Source: Zanthoxylum bungeanum
Taxonomy: Eukaryota > Streptophyta > Magnoliopsida > Sapindales > Rutaceae
DNA: 64,000 nt
Assembly: GCA_019454045.1 (NCBI GenBank)
Contig: SKCR01038154.1
Span: 1-64,000 of the forward strand
Direction of reading: 5' to 3'
Shown here: positions 1 to 10,386 of the stretch, piece after piece
Layout: each line of letters begins with the position of its first letter
How positions within the stretch are numbered: position 1 is the first letter of the stretch
Position numbers and translations under genes: made by a program
Notes under the pieces: generated by a model
The model's database searches: none
Seen by the model: the letters and a program-made list of their open reading frames with translations, nothing else
What the model was told of the DNA's origin: nothing

Positions 1-140
1 GCAACGCCGGTATCGACAATTTCATCGTCCCGGGAATTGCAATTCGTGCAGTAATAAAAGCCGTCGAATGCGCACTCAAAGCCAACGTTGTCGCACTCCT
101 TGCACTTCAATTTTAGAATCTTGGCCTCACCGTTCTCCAT
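1..140 (-). CDS. TAF1B/RRN7-like Pol I initiation factor, N-terminal exon (partial)
   Basis: Reading leftward from an ATG at 138-140, a 46-codon open frame runs off the window edge. It begins MENGEAKILKLKCKEC and holds a compact zinc ribbon: CKEC, then a DGFYYC turn, then CTNC, followed by DDEIVDTGV. The CxxC...DGFYYCxxC...DTG pattern is what I know from the N-terminus of plant TAF1B/RRN7, the TFIIB-like subunit of the RNA polymerase I selectivity factor that acts at rDNA promoters in the nucleolus. The rest of the gene lies outside the window. Codon use is GC-richer than the surroundings and there is no stop, so this is probably a live gene. A different zinc-ribbon protein is possible. Confidence 0.7.
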   Translation of the reverse strand, partial: MENGEAKILKLKCKECDNVGFECAFDGFYYCTNCNSRDDEIVDTGV

Positions 141-3100
141 TGATCGGTTTATAGATTTGTAAGAATAGAATCTGTTTCATTTGAAGAGAGAGTGAATAGG
201 GTTAATTAAGAAATATTAGAGAAAGATATATGAATCTGTTTCCTAATATGGGAGATATATGAATAAGAAATATTAGAGAGCAAAGAAAAGCATAAAGAAA
301 CACATTTAGCACAAGAAAACAAGTAATGTTATTTTAGTTGCATAGGGAAAGAAAATATCTTAGAATTCTAAAGTGGAAAGGAGATCTTAGAATGATGTAA
401 AGCAAGTGATTATTTATATGAGTTGCTTGCCACTGTAGCAGTTTTGTAGTTTCCAAGTGATCCTGGTCCTTGGCTTTTAACTGCGTAGTCACTCCCATTC
501 AAAAGAAACAAAAACTTCATTTTCTTAATAACAAAGAAACGATAAGTTACCAGAATACCCAGAAGAGAAACTTTGATTTCATATTACCATGTGAGAAAAT
601 TTGCATATGATACATCAATCCTTCAATCAAAGAAGCTCAAGACAAGTTAGACCTCTAGTAAAATAAAATAATCTGAAAACGAGCTTTAGCAAAGCTGAGT
701 ATGACAATTAACTGATAAAGAATGTAATACCCCCTAATGCTTATCCAGGTAAGCATGGTTGGGTGATATGGCAAGATGGTTATGAATCCAAGAGACTGAG
801 ATGGCCCAGTTTTGGTAGACAAAAGCAGGGCAAATGATACTAAGGTATTGTTCCAACCCCTTTATTTATCCTAGTCAGATTCTTCCATAACAGCCTTAAT
901 TTGCTTATGATGGAGTCTTATGATTTGGGTGAATCTAAATATCTCTGAGTGGTATGGGGCCCTCCCTGCTTTATGCTTTAAAACCCCTACAATTCAATTC
1001 CTATAAGAGATAAATAACAAGCTTACAGGTTACATCTATAGGAATATCAATATGACATAAGGAGAAGGATTACAATCTTCATCGACTTGCTCGCACTCTT
1101 ATTACTCTAAAGAAAAAGAAGACACTTCTATTCTTCTTGTTTGTTCAAGTTTAGAGAAAATAATGGTGTTTTGTGCTCAAAGTGCTCACCCTTCTTATCT
1201 GTATGGGGCTACTATTAGCAGTTCAAACAGAGAAAGTTTCTGAATTGCAAAGTATAGACCTTGTGCTTAGACAGAACCAACATAATCAAGGGACCACAAA
1301 ATCAAAGTATCCTCAAGGAAATCACCATGGTGGGAATGCATGCAGAGAATAAATCAACAAAAATAAACGACAAATTTGATCCAAATCAATCAAGCAAAAG
1401 AGGAGTACGACGAGGGTCAGATCCTATCCACAACAGATCATGATACATTCAAGTTAGTTGCTCAATCAAAGAGATAAGCAGCAAGCTAACACTAAAGAAT
1501 TAGTCTCTAACAATGCAGAAGAAACTTGAAGGTGGTGAGTTTATCTGTTTCATCAAATAACTTTTATGAGGATTGATTGATTGGTTTTTTCCATCTTGTT
1601 TTAAGAGTTTTTGTTATAGAGAAATTTGTATGGTGAAGCTATTAGAGATCCTTGAATCCAGTGAGCCAATGCCATTTCTATTATCCGATATAAGGTCATA
1701 AATAATGGTGCAGGCTTTGCTGTGAACATCTACAGAGTGCTCTCTCTTTACTTTCGATATATATTTTTTAATTTTCTTCAAAAAATTTCTTTTACACCTC
1801 TTCATGTCGCTTTGCCAAGCCTCATGACGCTTTACCACGCCTCACGTCGCTTCACGGCTCTTCATCGACGTCGCCTCGTCTCAGCTACTTGGAGGTGCAT
1901 GGCCAAACCCCTCAGGCACCTATCGCCTCTAACAACACTATTAAATGCTTGTGATTTTTATAATCTTTCCAGCTTTAAGGTAATATTATCACATATAATC
2001 ATCCAAATAGTTTGAATTCCAAATCAAAGTTACAGTCCAAAGAAACCGAACTCTAACTAGCCCAACATCTCCTCAAACAAAAGTCATGCGAAATTTATTT
2101 GATGTATTGGTTAGTGCTGTTGCAACAAAAAGCTAGGAAAAGAAGAAACCCATTTTATCAAAGGCAAAACAGAAAAAAATTATTATGAATGCCGACTCAT
2201 CAATTCAATAGTGTCAACGGGCAGATTATATCATGACTGCAGATGAATGACATTAGTAAAATAAAGATAACATGGTTTGGAAAGAGAGATATTGGGATTG
2301 AGGAAGAGATGGAAAAGATTATTGTAAAGGTTTGGAAACCAAGATCCCAAAGTAAAAAAAGAAGTTTCACCATGGTTATGTATGTCCAACCTATGAAGTA
2401 ACAGAGTAGTAATTCTTTCCACTGCTATAAAAAAAAATATATTTAAGTATCAAACAAGACCACTATTTCACCAAAGTCCCAATTTTACTAATTCTGATAG
2501 CGAATTTACACGATGGCAACCAATATGAACATTTCTTGATCGTGCTCGAAGTCCTATCTGGAATGTGGTTGAAGGCCTCAAGCTAGGAGAGAGGTGAGCT
2601 TGCGGAGCTGCTAAGTGAGAGGTGATAAGTCAATGATGTGACCAAAACTCACCAAGAAGACTGGGTCAAAGATCTCCCACTAAGAGAAAGATTTGAGGGA
2701 TTTTACCACTATCTCTCGAATTAAGGGGTTTTAGTATGGATGATCCAATAAGATTGAGTGGAGGTGAAGAAGGGGTTTTATAAAAGGAAATTATCTGGAA
2801 TGTGGCTGAGGGTAGAACCTGGAGTTGTATTTGGTCTATTTTATGAGAAGTTTTATTTTCACAGCTAAATTGGCAATCCACACCACACGAGTAACAACCA
2901 AACCAAACCAAACCAAACAAAGTCTTTTCCCACTAGGCGAGGTCGACTATATGGATCTTTTGACGCCATTGTGTTTTGTTTGAGATCATTGTTTCTTAAG
3001 CTCCTTAAAACCTAAATATTTTTTTATGGTTTCTGTCTTTGGTCAAAATCAGTATTCAAAAAGAACTAAGCCATATTACAGATGTCACTACTAAAGTAAA

Positions 3101-3600
3101 TCAAGCTACAGCTTACGAAGCTGTTAATCAAATGCCAGTATGCCACAAGCAGCAGTCAAATTTAATTACATTAAATATAAAACTAATTATCTTCTATCAC
3201 ACCAACCAAACAAAAAATAAACATGAACATAGGAACGCGTCAAATTTTTTAAAAACAAATTTTCCATTATAATTATAATTAGATGAACATGGATGAAAAA
3301 AAAAACAATTTTTTAAAAAAAAAACAATTTTTTTTCAATATAAACATAATTAAGTTGGCTTAAATTTACTTTACAAAATTAATTATTTTTTTCAAATAAA
3401 CTAATTATTTTAAGCTAATGACAACGATTATTTAAATAGAAAATAAATGAGAATGGATCTAACATAATCATCATGCATAAACAAAAAAATAACTAACTGA
3501 ATATGATACAAACGCGAAAAAGCTCAAGCGGCACGTTAAAAAAAAATAATGCATGAAGAATCTCAGAACGGCGTCGTAAAACGCGGAGAAAGATGACTGA
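141..3600. other. gene-poor stretch, no convincing coding sequence
   Basis: Moderately AT-rich DNA with only short chance open frames. I see no protein family, RNA gene or LTR in it apart from the hAT-like GC-rich segment at 1793-1940. If the leader exon at 3608-3700 is real, this would be its intron. Confidence 0.4.
1793..1940 (-). mobile_element. hAT-like transposon end fragment
   Basis: On the minus strand the segment starts TAGTGTTGTTAGAGGCGATA and continues as degenerate repeats of GAGGCG, AAGCG and CATGAGG. Terminal TAG-GTTGTTA followed by runs of AGGCG-type motifs is a pattern I associate with plant hAT (Ac-like) subterminal regions. No matching second terminus or 8-bp target duplication was found nearby, so this is a broken end at best. 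Confidence 0.4.
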
Positions 3601-3607
3601 AGCAAAC

Positions 3608-3700
3608 CTGAGCGAAGAGGCGAGAAGAGAGGAAGAGAGAGATCGCGAGAATCGGCTGCTAATTTTCTTCAGCAGAGAGGAATGATGGGGTATTGCAATG
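3608..3700 (-). other. possible non-coding leader exon of the TAF1B-like gene
   Basis: On the minus strand this is a CT-rich, CpG-containing stretch typical of plant 5' leaders. It ends in a good splice donor, GCTCAG followed by GTTTGCT (GT at 3607-3606). It is the only GC-richer island between the ATG exon at 140 and the MULE at 3.73 kb. The link to the gene at 1-140 is inference: it would need a leader intron of more than 3 kb. It could instead belong to an unseen transcript. Confidence 0.3.
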
Positions 3701-4474
3701 AGAGGGCCAAAACTTACATTCCCTAATAATTTAACAATAACATATATACTTATTTTATTTTATTAATTAAATTTTTTTATTTTATAATTTTTTAAATTAT
3801 ATTTTTTTACTCTTTATAAATATATTCTTTTTTATTTGTTTAATAAATATTACAAATTTCATATTTATTATTATTTATTTTGTGTTCATTTATTCGTTTA
3901 ATTTTTATGATTCTTTTTTAATTTCTTTAACACTACTTATGTATTATAAAAATGTTTTCATGTATATTAGAAAAAATATATATTTAAAAAAGAGTACACA
4001 TAACAACATAAAAAAGTTACACTTAAAAATACAAAAAACATAATCTATGTTGTCTTCAAATCTCCTCATGGCGCACTTGATGATATACTCAATATTTCGT
4101 ACCATAATTGATTACGAATCCTATAACGAGTGGCTCATTCTTTAGCTTTGTACAATGAATGTTCCCACCGCCACATTGAAATGGGTGGTACAAGGTAATG
4201 AGAGTGTAAGAAAACTTGCACAAAGTGTCTACCAACATGAGCAATAATTATTTATTAACGCTCTTGTTCTGGAACTGCAGGGGACCTTAACGACAAATGA
4301 GTAAAACAATTCCAAACATTTTCAGCAAATATATGCAGTACAAGATTGTACATCGAAGTGATGACAATTCCTAAACTCATTGAGTCCATCCAATGTACCT
4401 CTGGTGTCGGCGACTGGAAGAAATGCAGTAAGTGTAATAGATTGTCTGCCCATTCGTTTTATGGATAAAGTCGA

Positions 4475-5193
4475 TCATATAAATCCATATTTGTTTTTGG
4501 AAATATCATTGTAAATGATTATGATTCTCGTACTATTTAACGAGTCTCTCTCTTTTAAAATACTAAGAACTTCATGAGGTGCGGTGTTGTTGGCCATGTC
4601 GAGCACAAATTATTTCTCTAATGGTTTTAGCCTAGACGGATACTCATGACCATCAAGACATTATGCTACTTGATGGTTATGGAAACCACATGTAACCTTT
4701 AATCTCTACATAACACCGCCTGGAGGTATTGGTATACCTCGCAGCTCAAATGGACATTCATATTTTTTTATCCCACTATTCCTTACTATGGATTGACCTT
4801 CAACAAGATACTGTGGCAATTTGTACTTTCCTATTCTTTCACATATAATATGACACTTTGGCAGTTTGTCGCCTTTCAAATTAGCAGAATTTTTAATCAC
4901 TATCACAATATTATTTTCTAGACCAACTCTTTTCGCCCAATTTATCATATCTTCTCTACTTTCAAAAATCTATATAAAAAAAGATAACGAAGATGTATAA
5001 ATAACAAATATACATAATTTCTCTACTTTAAAATTAAATAACGAATATACATAATACAACGATAATAACTAACATGGTCTGTAGTAAATTCAGTGGTATA
5101 ATCTCGACTATTTTTTGAGATGTTTTCCCCACTTAGAACCTCATTCTCACCTGACCAACTATCTGAAAATGAGCACAAGTTATAGTTATCCAT
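4475..5193 (-). pseudogene. MULE transposase N-terminal part, FAR1-type DNA-binding domain
   Basis: Exon 1 (5193-5074, 40 codons, start MDNYNLCSFSDSWSGENEV) ends at a GT donor. Exon 2 starts after an AG at 4969, in phase 0, and reads IFESREDMINWAKRVGLENN, then KKYECPFELRGIP. These are hallmarks of the FAR1-type WRKY-GCM1 zinc domain of plant MULE transposases. A stop ends the frame at 4706, but homology continues in the same strand with stops (HNHQVA, DGHEYPSRL, MANNTAPHEVLSILKERDSLN, IYND) to about 4475. The catalytic DDE part is not recognisable between 3990 and 4475. A remnant, not an active gene. Confidence 0.75.
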
Positions 5194-5289
5194 AATGTTT
5201 TACTAAGATGATAACTCTATTATAAGAAGAGAGAAAGATATGCTGAATGAAAGAGAAAATGAGATGAGAGAGGCTCAAATGATCTTACT

Positions 5290-5620
5290 TTTAAACTTGC
5301 AAAATACTTCTTTATATAAGAAGTAAACACAAATAAAACAAATAACTTTTAATAAAGTAAAAGTATATATGTATAATGATTTACGAAATTAAATAAGACA
5401 AATAATTTATAATAAAGAAAATATAAAATCAGAATCAGAATAAGAATCAGAATCAGAATCAACACTACTTTAATAAAGTAAATTTTTTGAACAAAGTAAA
5501 AATAGATATGGATACTAATTTATGAAAGTAAATAAGACAAACAACTTTTAATGAAGTAAAAATAAAATCAGAATCGGAATCAACACGACTTTTAATAAAT
5601 AAATTTCTCTACTTTCCATA
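5290..5620. repeat. subterminal tandem repeat of the MULE family
   Basis: Roughly two units of about 165-180 bp share GTAAAAATAGATATGGATACT, a run of ATCAGAATCAGAATC-type hexamers, and CAACACNACTTTTAATAAA. The same unit occurs twice more at 8570-8850, which links the two MULE relics to one family. Confidence 0.55.
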
Positions 5621-6083
5621 AAAAAAAAAATATATTAGATTTATTAAAAACTAGACTATCAAAAAAATTATTTAAAACATTTATTTTTTTTGGTAAAATT
5701 ATCTTTTTTTTTACATAAGTAGTGTTAATTAAAAAAAATGAATAAAAAAATTAAATGAATAAATACGAAATTTGTAATATTTATTAAACAAATAAAAAAT
5801 AATATATATATATATATATAAAGCAAAAAAAAATTAATTTAATAAAAATAAAAGAATAAAAAAATTAATTAATAAAATGAAAAATATATATGTTATTTTT
5901 AAATTTATATATTTATATAAATTCTGATATATTTAGTTTATTGGAGAATAAATTTTTTGGCAAATAATAAGATATTTTTGAAAATTGAGAGGACATAATG
6001 AGAGAGAATGTGTCCCGAAAGGAGTAATTTACTCTCTCTTTATGTTGTGCAGTTTGTTTCCCGATGAAGTCAGTCGGGGAAAT

Positions 6084-6092
6084 CAATTTTTA
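6084..6092. repeat. Pack-MULE target duplication, left (CAATTTTTA)
   Basis: Identical to 8106-8114, immediately outside the opposite inverted repeat. Confidence 0.88.
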
Positions 6093-6316
6093 GAGAAATG
6101 ATATGCTTACTGACAAAACTACCGGCACTTTTACAGAACGACATTTTAGGGTGCGTTTTGTTATAAATGAAATAACTCAAGATTAACAAATATTGTTTGC
6201 CAAACACGAGAGATTCAACTTGCCCTAATTCCCAATTTTCTTCATTTCTCCTAATTTCCAATTCGTTTTCAGTTCATCATCTTCGTTTTCAGTTCGTCAT
6301 CTTCATATCTTCAAGT
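6093..6316 (+). repeat. Pack-MULE left terminal inverted repeat
   Basis: Pairs with 7902-8105. Differences are a few substitutions and an extra ~21-bp TTCAGTTC-TCATCTTCGTT unit near the inner end. A frame opens inward on the minus strand of this arm (6261-6070) and the same frame occurs in the right arm, but this is just the repeated sequence, not a gene. Confidence 0.88.
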
Positions 6317-6363
6317 GTACTTTGATTTGAGTTTGCCTGATCTTGATCATTGTCTACAAACCA

Positions 6364-6838
6364 ACAAATGAGAGGTCTCTAGCCTTGGTCAAATCAGCCA
6401 TGGATATTATGGTGGCAGCCGGGCTGCTTCAATTAGCCCCCAAGAAAGTCACTCCTCGTGTAACAGAAGCCTTTGGGTTTGTTACCTCGCTCATCCAATT
6501 CTACGCTGTTAATTTCAGTTGATATCTTAATTAATGTGTCTGGCTTATATAATGGCTTGTGAAATATGAAAAACATTAAATGCAAGGGCAAGAATATCCC
6601 AGACAAAAGACACTAAATTTGACAACAGTCTGATTTGAGCAAAGATGAAGGAGAAAAGCTTCGAGTATCTTTAATCAATCATGAATATAAATTTTAGTTA
6701 CTTGGCTTTGAATTGTGCTTGGTTGGTAAAATTTAAAGCTAAATATGGATTTGGCATTGCTCTACTCATTTTCTGATAAGATTTATGCTTCCTGTGATGC
6801 AGTTACTCCCAGCTTCTGTAAAAGCCAAGGCACTCTGA
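6364..6838 (+). pseudogene. captured PEX11 gene end (two exons with intron)
   Basis: Exon piece 6364-6507 reads TNERSLALVKSAMD, then VAAGLLQLAPKKVTPRV, EAFGFVTSLIQFYA. A GT donor follows at 6508. The acceptor AG at 6801-6802 resumes in phase 0 with LLPASVKAKAL and a stop at 6836-6838. This is the C-terminus of plant PEX11, the peroxisomal membrane protein that drives peroxisome elongation and division. The last transmembrane stretch and the tail are present, but the rest of the protein is missing. The intron is retained, so capture was at DNA level. Residues such as A for G in KSGMD and the end of exon 1 (QFYA where related proteins have SCYQ) differ from the usual sequence. Confidence 0.85.
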
Positions 6839-7240
6839 AATGGGAGAAGCCAGTTCTGCTCCATAACTACAGTGTCATTTAAAAAATTATTAGTATTTGT
6901 TAGATAAATCAATTGTTTGGGGTAAGATTTTGATCAGTTTTCCACCTTATTGGGTGTCATTGAAATTATCTATTTACCAAATTTGCTGTCAGATTCACTC
7001 TGCTGTTTTAAAATAGTCATAATACATGTGTTGGTTTCCATTTATGATTCAGTGAGATTATATCTCAATTGAGCAAAAACAGGAAGGAGATGCACATGTA
7101 TACAAAATTTTACAGCCTTAGCAATCCTTTTAAATAGGGTCTTTGCAAATGCCACTGAAAATGGAATTATTACTTGGTTAAAAGATCAGGGACCAAAGTG
7201 AATAAGAAGATTAACAGTTAATATACATATGTGTGGAGCA
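6839..7240. other. Pack-MULE interior, probably PEX11 3' flank
   Basis: No open frame of interest. Directly follows the PEX11 stop and is likely its 3' untranslated region and downstream DNA captured with it. Confidence 0.4.
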
Positions 7241-7553
7241 TTACAGAGCTAACTCATCATCTGAATCACCCTCCCCTTCACCCCATTCATAATCTGCAAC
7301 ATCTACCACATTCCCCCGCAAGATATTCAAAATCTGCCCCAAATCTATCACACGCCTCTGCAAATACGCACTCTGTATTGCGGAGCGTTCTTCAGGTCGG
7401 GGTTGAGTGTAACTCAGAACCTTTAAAGCAAATTCCCCAGAGGGTTCAAGGCATCCAATACCAAATGGAGGCGATCCAATCTCTTGTCTTTGAACTCTAC
7501 TCAGCAGTTCAATCAGCAAAAATCCACCAACGCACAAAACAGGTTCTGGAAGC
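7241..7553 (-). pseudogene. captured terminal exon of an unidentified gene
   Basis: On the minus strand a frame opens after a splice acceptor-like CAG near 7553. It reads LPEPVLCVGGFLLIELL, SPPFGIGCLEPSGEFALKVL, PRPEERSAIQSAYLQRRV, and ends in an acidic tail, DYEWGEGEGDSDDELAL, before a stop at 7241. The clean exon-like boundary and biased composition make it a convincing real-gene exon, but I cannot name the family. It faces the PEX11 fragment, so the two were acquired separately or rearranged inside the Pack-MULE. Confidence 0.55.
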
Positions 7554-7901
7554 TTGAACTTCTGGAGGCGATTCTCCTACTCATGGTGAAGTCATTGGGG
7601 TAATCAGAAAGTATTACAATGTGGATAGGGTATAGAAGAATTGTGGTTTACAAAAAAAAATGTTCTTGGTGATAAATAGCAATTTAGACGCTGGCAATCG
7701 CAATGGTCAAGTTCTTCCCTTTTTTTAATCCATATTTGCTACCCAAATTCCAGCAACAAAATTGAAATGCACATAACCAACAAACTTTTCATACTGGAAA
7801 AAAATTCCAACAAGACACTGGATGGAAAGGGACGCGCTGGATGGCTGTGGACTTGTCCGCTGGAGATTTTTTGCTGGCGACGGATTGCAACGTGGACGAC
7901 G

Positions 7902-8105
7902 ACTTGAATAGATGAGGATGACGAACTGAAGACGAATTGGAAATTAGGAGAAATGAAGAAAATTGGGAATTAGGGCAAGTTGAATCTCTCGTGTTTGGCA
8001 AACAAGATTTGTTAATCTTGAGTTATTTCATTTATAACAAAACGCACCCTAAAATGTCGTTCTGGAAAAGTGCCGGTAGTTTTGTCAGTAAGCATATCAT
8101 TTCTC
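7902..8105 (-). repeat. Pack-MULE right terminal inverted repeat
   Basis: Reverse complement of the left arm. Ends with CATATCATTTCTC, followed directly by the 9-bp duplication at 8106-8114. Confidence 0.88.
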
Positions 8106-8114
8106 CAATTTTTA
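8106..8114. repeat. Pack-MULE target duplication, right (CAATTTTTA)
   Basis: Perfect match to 6084-6092. Confidence 0.88.
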
Positions 8115-8225
8115 TATATCATACGCCATTTTTGTTCAATATTTTTTTTGGCGGTTATCTGGTTTATTGGATTTTTGTTTTGCGGTTAAATTTCCTTATT
8201 GTTTTTGGGTTTTGTTTTGGAGGGC

Positions 8226-8854
8226 TTATCTTCCCCCCTCCCTCTTACACATTTACCTTTTGTGTCTCCCCTATAATTCCCTATTTACCCTCTTCCTTTC
8301 ACCAAAATTCTATTTTCAATTTTCAAATAAACCATATATATCTAATTTTTTTATTTATTGATATATACAATATATATATATATATAGTAATAGTTATATT
8401 TATATATATTTTGATTAATTTAAAAAAAAAAAAATGGGCTGCAGCAATTCGCCCCTCTTTTTTTTTTCTTTTAAATTTTTTTTAAAAAAAATATATTTTA
8501 TAATTTAATTATTATAAAAATATTCTTAATATTTATTTGAAAATAGTACAAATAACAACATAAAAAGTTACACAACTTTTAATAAAATATTTTTTTTAAA
8601 AAAAATGTAAAAGTAGATATGGATACTGATTTACGAAATTAAATAAGATAAAAACTTTTTAATAAAGAAAATATAAAATCAGAATTAGAATCAGAATCAA
8701 CACAACTTTTAATAAAATATTTTTTTTAAAAAGTAAAAGTAGATATGGATACTGATTAACGAAATTAAATAAGACAAATAACTTTTAATAAAGAAAACAT
8801 AAAATCGAAATCGAAATCAGAATCAAAATCAAAATCAACCCAACTTTAAATTTA

Positions 8855-8887
<33 letters not shown>

Positions 8888-9375
8888 TTTTTAAAAATTA
8901 TTAAACATTTTTTTTTCGGAATTAAAAAAAATAATATATAATAATTAAAAAAAAAAAAGGGGGGCGATTGTTCCCCCTGGACGATCATCGTCCAGGCCCC
9001 AAGGGGGATCATCCCCCTTGGGGCCAATTTTTGGTATCTTTTTTTTTTTTTTTTTTAATTTCGAAAATAATAAAAAAATTATATTGTTTAAAATAATTTT
9101 TTTTTTACATAAGTAGTATTAATTAAATTAAAATGAATTAAAAAAAATAAATGAATAGATAAAAAATATGTAATATTTATTAACAAAAATAAAAAAAATA
9201 AAAAATAAAAAAATAATTAATATTTTATTAATTATTAATAAAATATTTAAATTTTATAATGTGTAAATTTTTAAAAAAAAAAGTCATTGAAATTATTGAT
9301 AAGGGTTTTTTTGTAATTTCAAAAGGAGACAAGGGGGGAGGGGATGTGTCAGTTGTCAGAAGGGGGGGGAAGATC
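8226..9375. mobile_element. AT-rich non-autonomous derivative of the 3.7-5.9 kb MULE
   Basis: It contains the motif AACAACATAAAAAGTTACAC, two copies of the 165-bp type repeat (8570-8850), and an arm with TACATAAGTAGTATTAA at 9107-9123, all shared with the element at 3730-5905. The transposase region is absent. Possible outer inverted ends are ATCTTCCCCCC at 8228 and GGGGGGGAAGAT ending at 9374. No target duplication was found around these ends, so the boundaries are uncertain. Confidence 0.5.
8961..9025. repeat. GC-rich double hairpin inside the AT-rich element
   Basis: Two adjoining near-perfect palindromes sit in very AT-rich DNA. 8977-8995 has arms CTGGACGAT/ATCGTCCAG, and 8995-9025 has 15-base arms (GGCCCCAAGGGGGAT) around a single central base. 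They are flanked by a poly-A run to the left and a poly-T run to the right, which extends the potential stem. Confidence 0.8.
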
Positions 9376-9379
9376 AATT

Positions 9380-9900
9380 TTCTTTGTTTTGTGCTAGCGA
9401 ATTAAAAAAAAATAAAAAATGATTTGCTAAACCCCATAATTTATAGATTATGATTGTTTTTAGTGTTTTATGTAGATTTATCTGGTATTGCTTAACTTTT
9501 TTATTTGAAAACAGCTTGAATCAATGTATACCAATATATATATATATATATATATTTGTAGTGTATTTCAGGGATTATCAAAATCAAATTCAGAAATATG
9601 CTCGTAGATATTCGAGAGAGAAATCTTCTTCCTCTAATCCATATTAGATGGGATAAATGAAGATAATTGAGCTCCAAATGTGATTGCGGGGGCTCAAACT
9701 CATCTCTCTCAATATGTCGAGGGCATGAGTTACCAATGCGCTAGCCCATTGGTTTTCTTTGGGACTTGTTCTTACTAGTTATCATGTCGTGTTTCTTCTT
9801 GTGGAACTCAAAATATTGTGATTGCTTCAGTTTAGACTTCAAACACAGTGAGTGGATTGTTAGTATTTATTTGTTTTTTCTCATTTGAATGCGTTTTAAT
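9380..9900. other. no recognised feature
   Basis: AT-rich DNA with a short TA microsatellite near 9533-9556. No gene or transposon family recognised. Confidence 0.4.
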
Positions 9901-9903
9901 TTA

Positions 9904-9980
9904 GGGGCCATGGTGGTTTGGTGGCAAAAAAATTTAGGACTTGGTTGACAGGTTATAGGTTCGAGTCCGTGGGTGCATTT
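9904..9980 (+). mobile_element. tRNA-related SINE-like fragment
   Basis: GGCCATGGTGGTTTGGTGGC resembles a Pol III A box and is followed at 9958-9968 by GGTTCGAGTCC, a consensus B box, at tRNA-like spacing. The acceptor stem cannot pair, so it is not a tRNA gene. No poly-A tail or target duplication identified. Confidence 0.4.
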
Positions 9981-10386
9981 ATGTTAGAGTGTATGCCCTA
10001 AAATATATTGTGAATGTCATGGTTTAAGACATATATAATATTTATAATACATATTATTATTTATTAATAAAAAGATATTTATTTTTCTACACATCGTTAC
10101 ATTCATATTTTATGTGTATATTCTGTGATATTATGTCAGATGAATAAAAAAAAAAAATCTTTCCTCAGGCAGATTTTTTGCAGTATATTCCCATGGTTCT
10201 ACCTATATAACACAACACAATGCCCGTATTAATTACGAGGGAAACAAACTTTCTTAGTATTCACAAGACGCACAAGATGCTCTCCAGGTAGCAGAACGAT
10301 CTCGAAGGTTTCATCTGTAAGATTGTGATCGGTGAGGTAATGACAGTAGTAAGCAGAGCAGTCTGACACACTCATAAAGTGATTCT

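Larger units (their letters stand above)
3730..5905 (-). mobile_element. decayed Mutator-like element (MULE) with AT-rich inverted ends
   Basis: About 200 bp of AT-rich sequence at 3737-3985 reappears inverted at 5690-5896. Landmarks are ATAACATATATA on the left against TATATATGTTAT on the right, and the inverted pair ACACTACTTATGTA / TACATAAGTAGTGTT. Between the arms lies a transposase pseudogene read on the minus strand, preceded by reiterated sequence (5290-5620). The exact termini and target duplication are not clear. The same internal and terminal sequence recurs at 8.2-9.4 kb in a shorter form. Confidence 0.6.
6093..8105. mobile_element. Pack-MULE: 2013 bp, ~200-bp TIRs, 9-bp target duplication
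   Basis: The left terminus GAGAAATGATATGCTTACTG (from 6093) is repeated inverted at the right (ending 8105). Near-identical inverted arms run over 6093-6316 and 7902-8105; the left arm carries a ~21-bp internal duplication. The flanks are identical 9-mers, CAATTTTTA at 6084-6092 and 8106-8114. Long TIRs starting GAGA plus a 9-bp duplication are diagnostic of Mutator-like elements. No transposase is inside. Instead it holds pieces of at least two ordinary genes, a PEX11 end and an unidentified exon in opposite orientation. That is the definition of a Pack-MULE. Intact ends and a perfect duplication suggest a fairly recent insertion. Confidence 0.9.

Noticed and set aside
1261..1443. 60-codon plus-strand open frame
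   Set aside because: No family and a non-ATG start. It sits in a probable intron or intergenic stretch.
6070..6261. Open frame repeated at 7937-8485
   Set aside because: The identical peptide text is produced by the Pack-MULE inverted repeats; no start context or family.
7231..7557. 108-codon plus-strand open frame
   Set aside because: Lies opposite the minus-strand exon, which has a splice acceptor, biased composition and a natural acidic C-terminus. The plus frame has no such support.
9356..9376. G-run as G-quadruplex or telomere-like repeat
   Set aside because: A single G run without the four-tract spacing; no TTTAGGG repeats anywhere in the window.
9904..9980. tRNA gene
   Set aside because: Good B box, but the acceptor stem does not pair and the arms are not tRNA-like. 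Kept only as SINE-like.
9982..10165. Copia LTR beginning TGTTAGAGTGTATGCCC
   Set aside because: The start resembles LTR ends I know, but no partner, primer site or terminal CA could be found.
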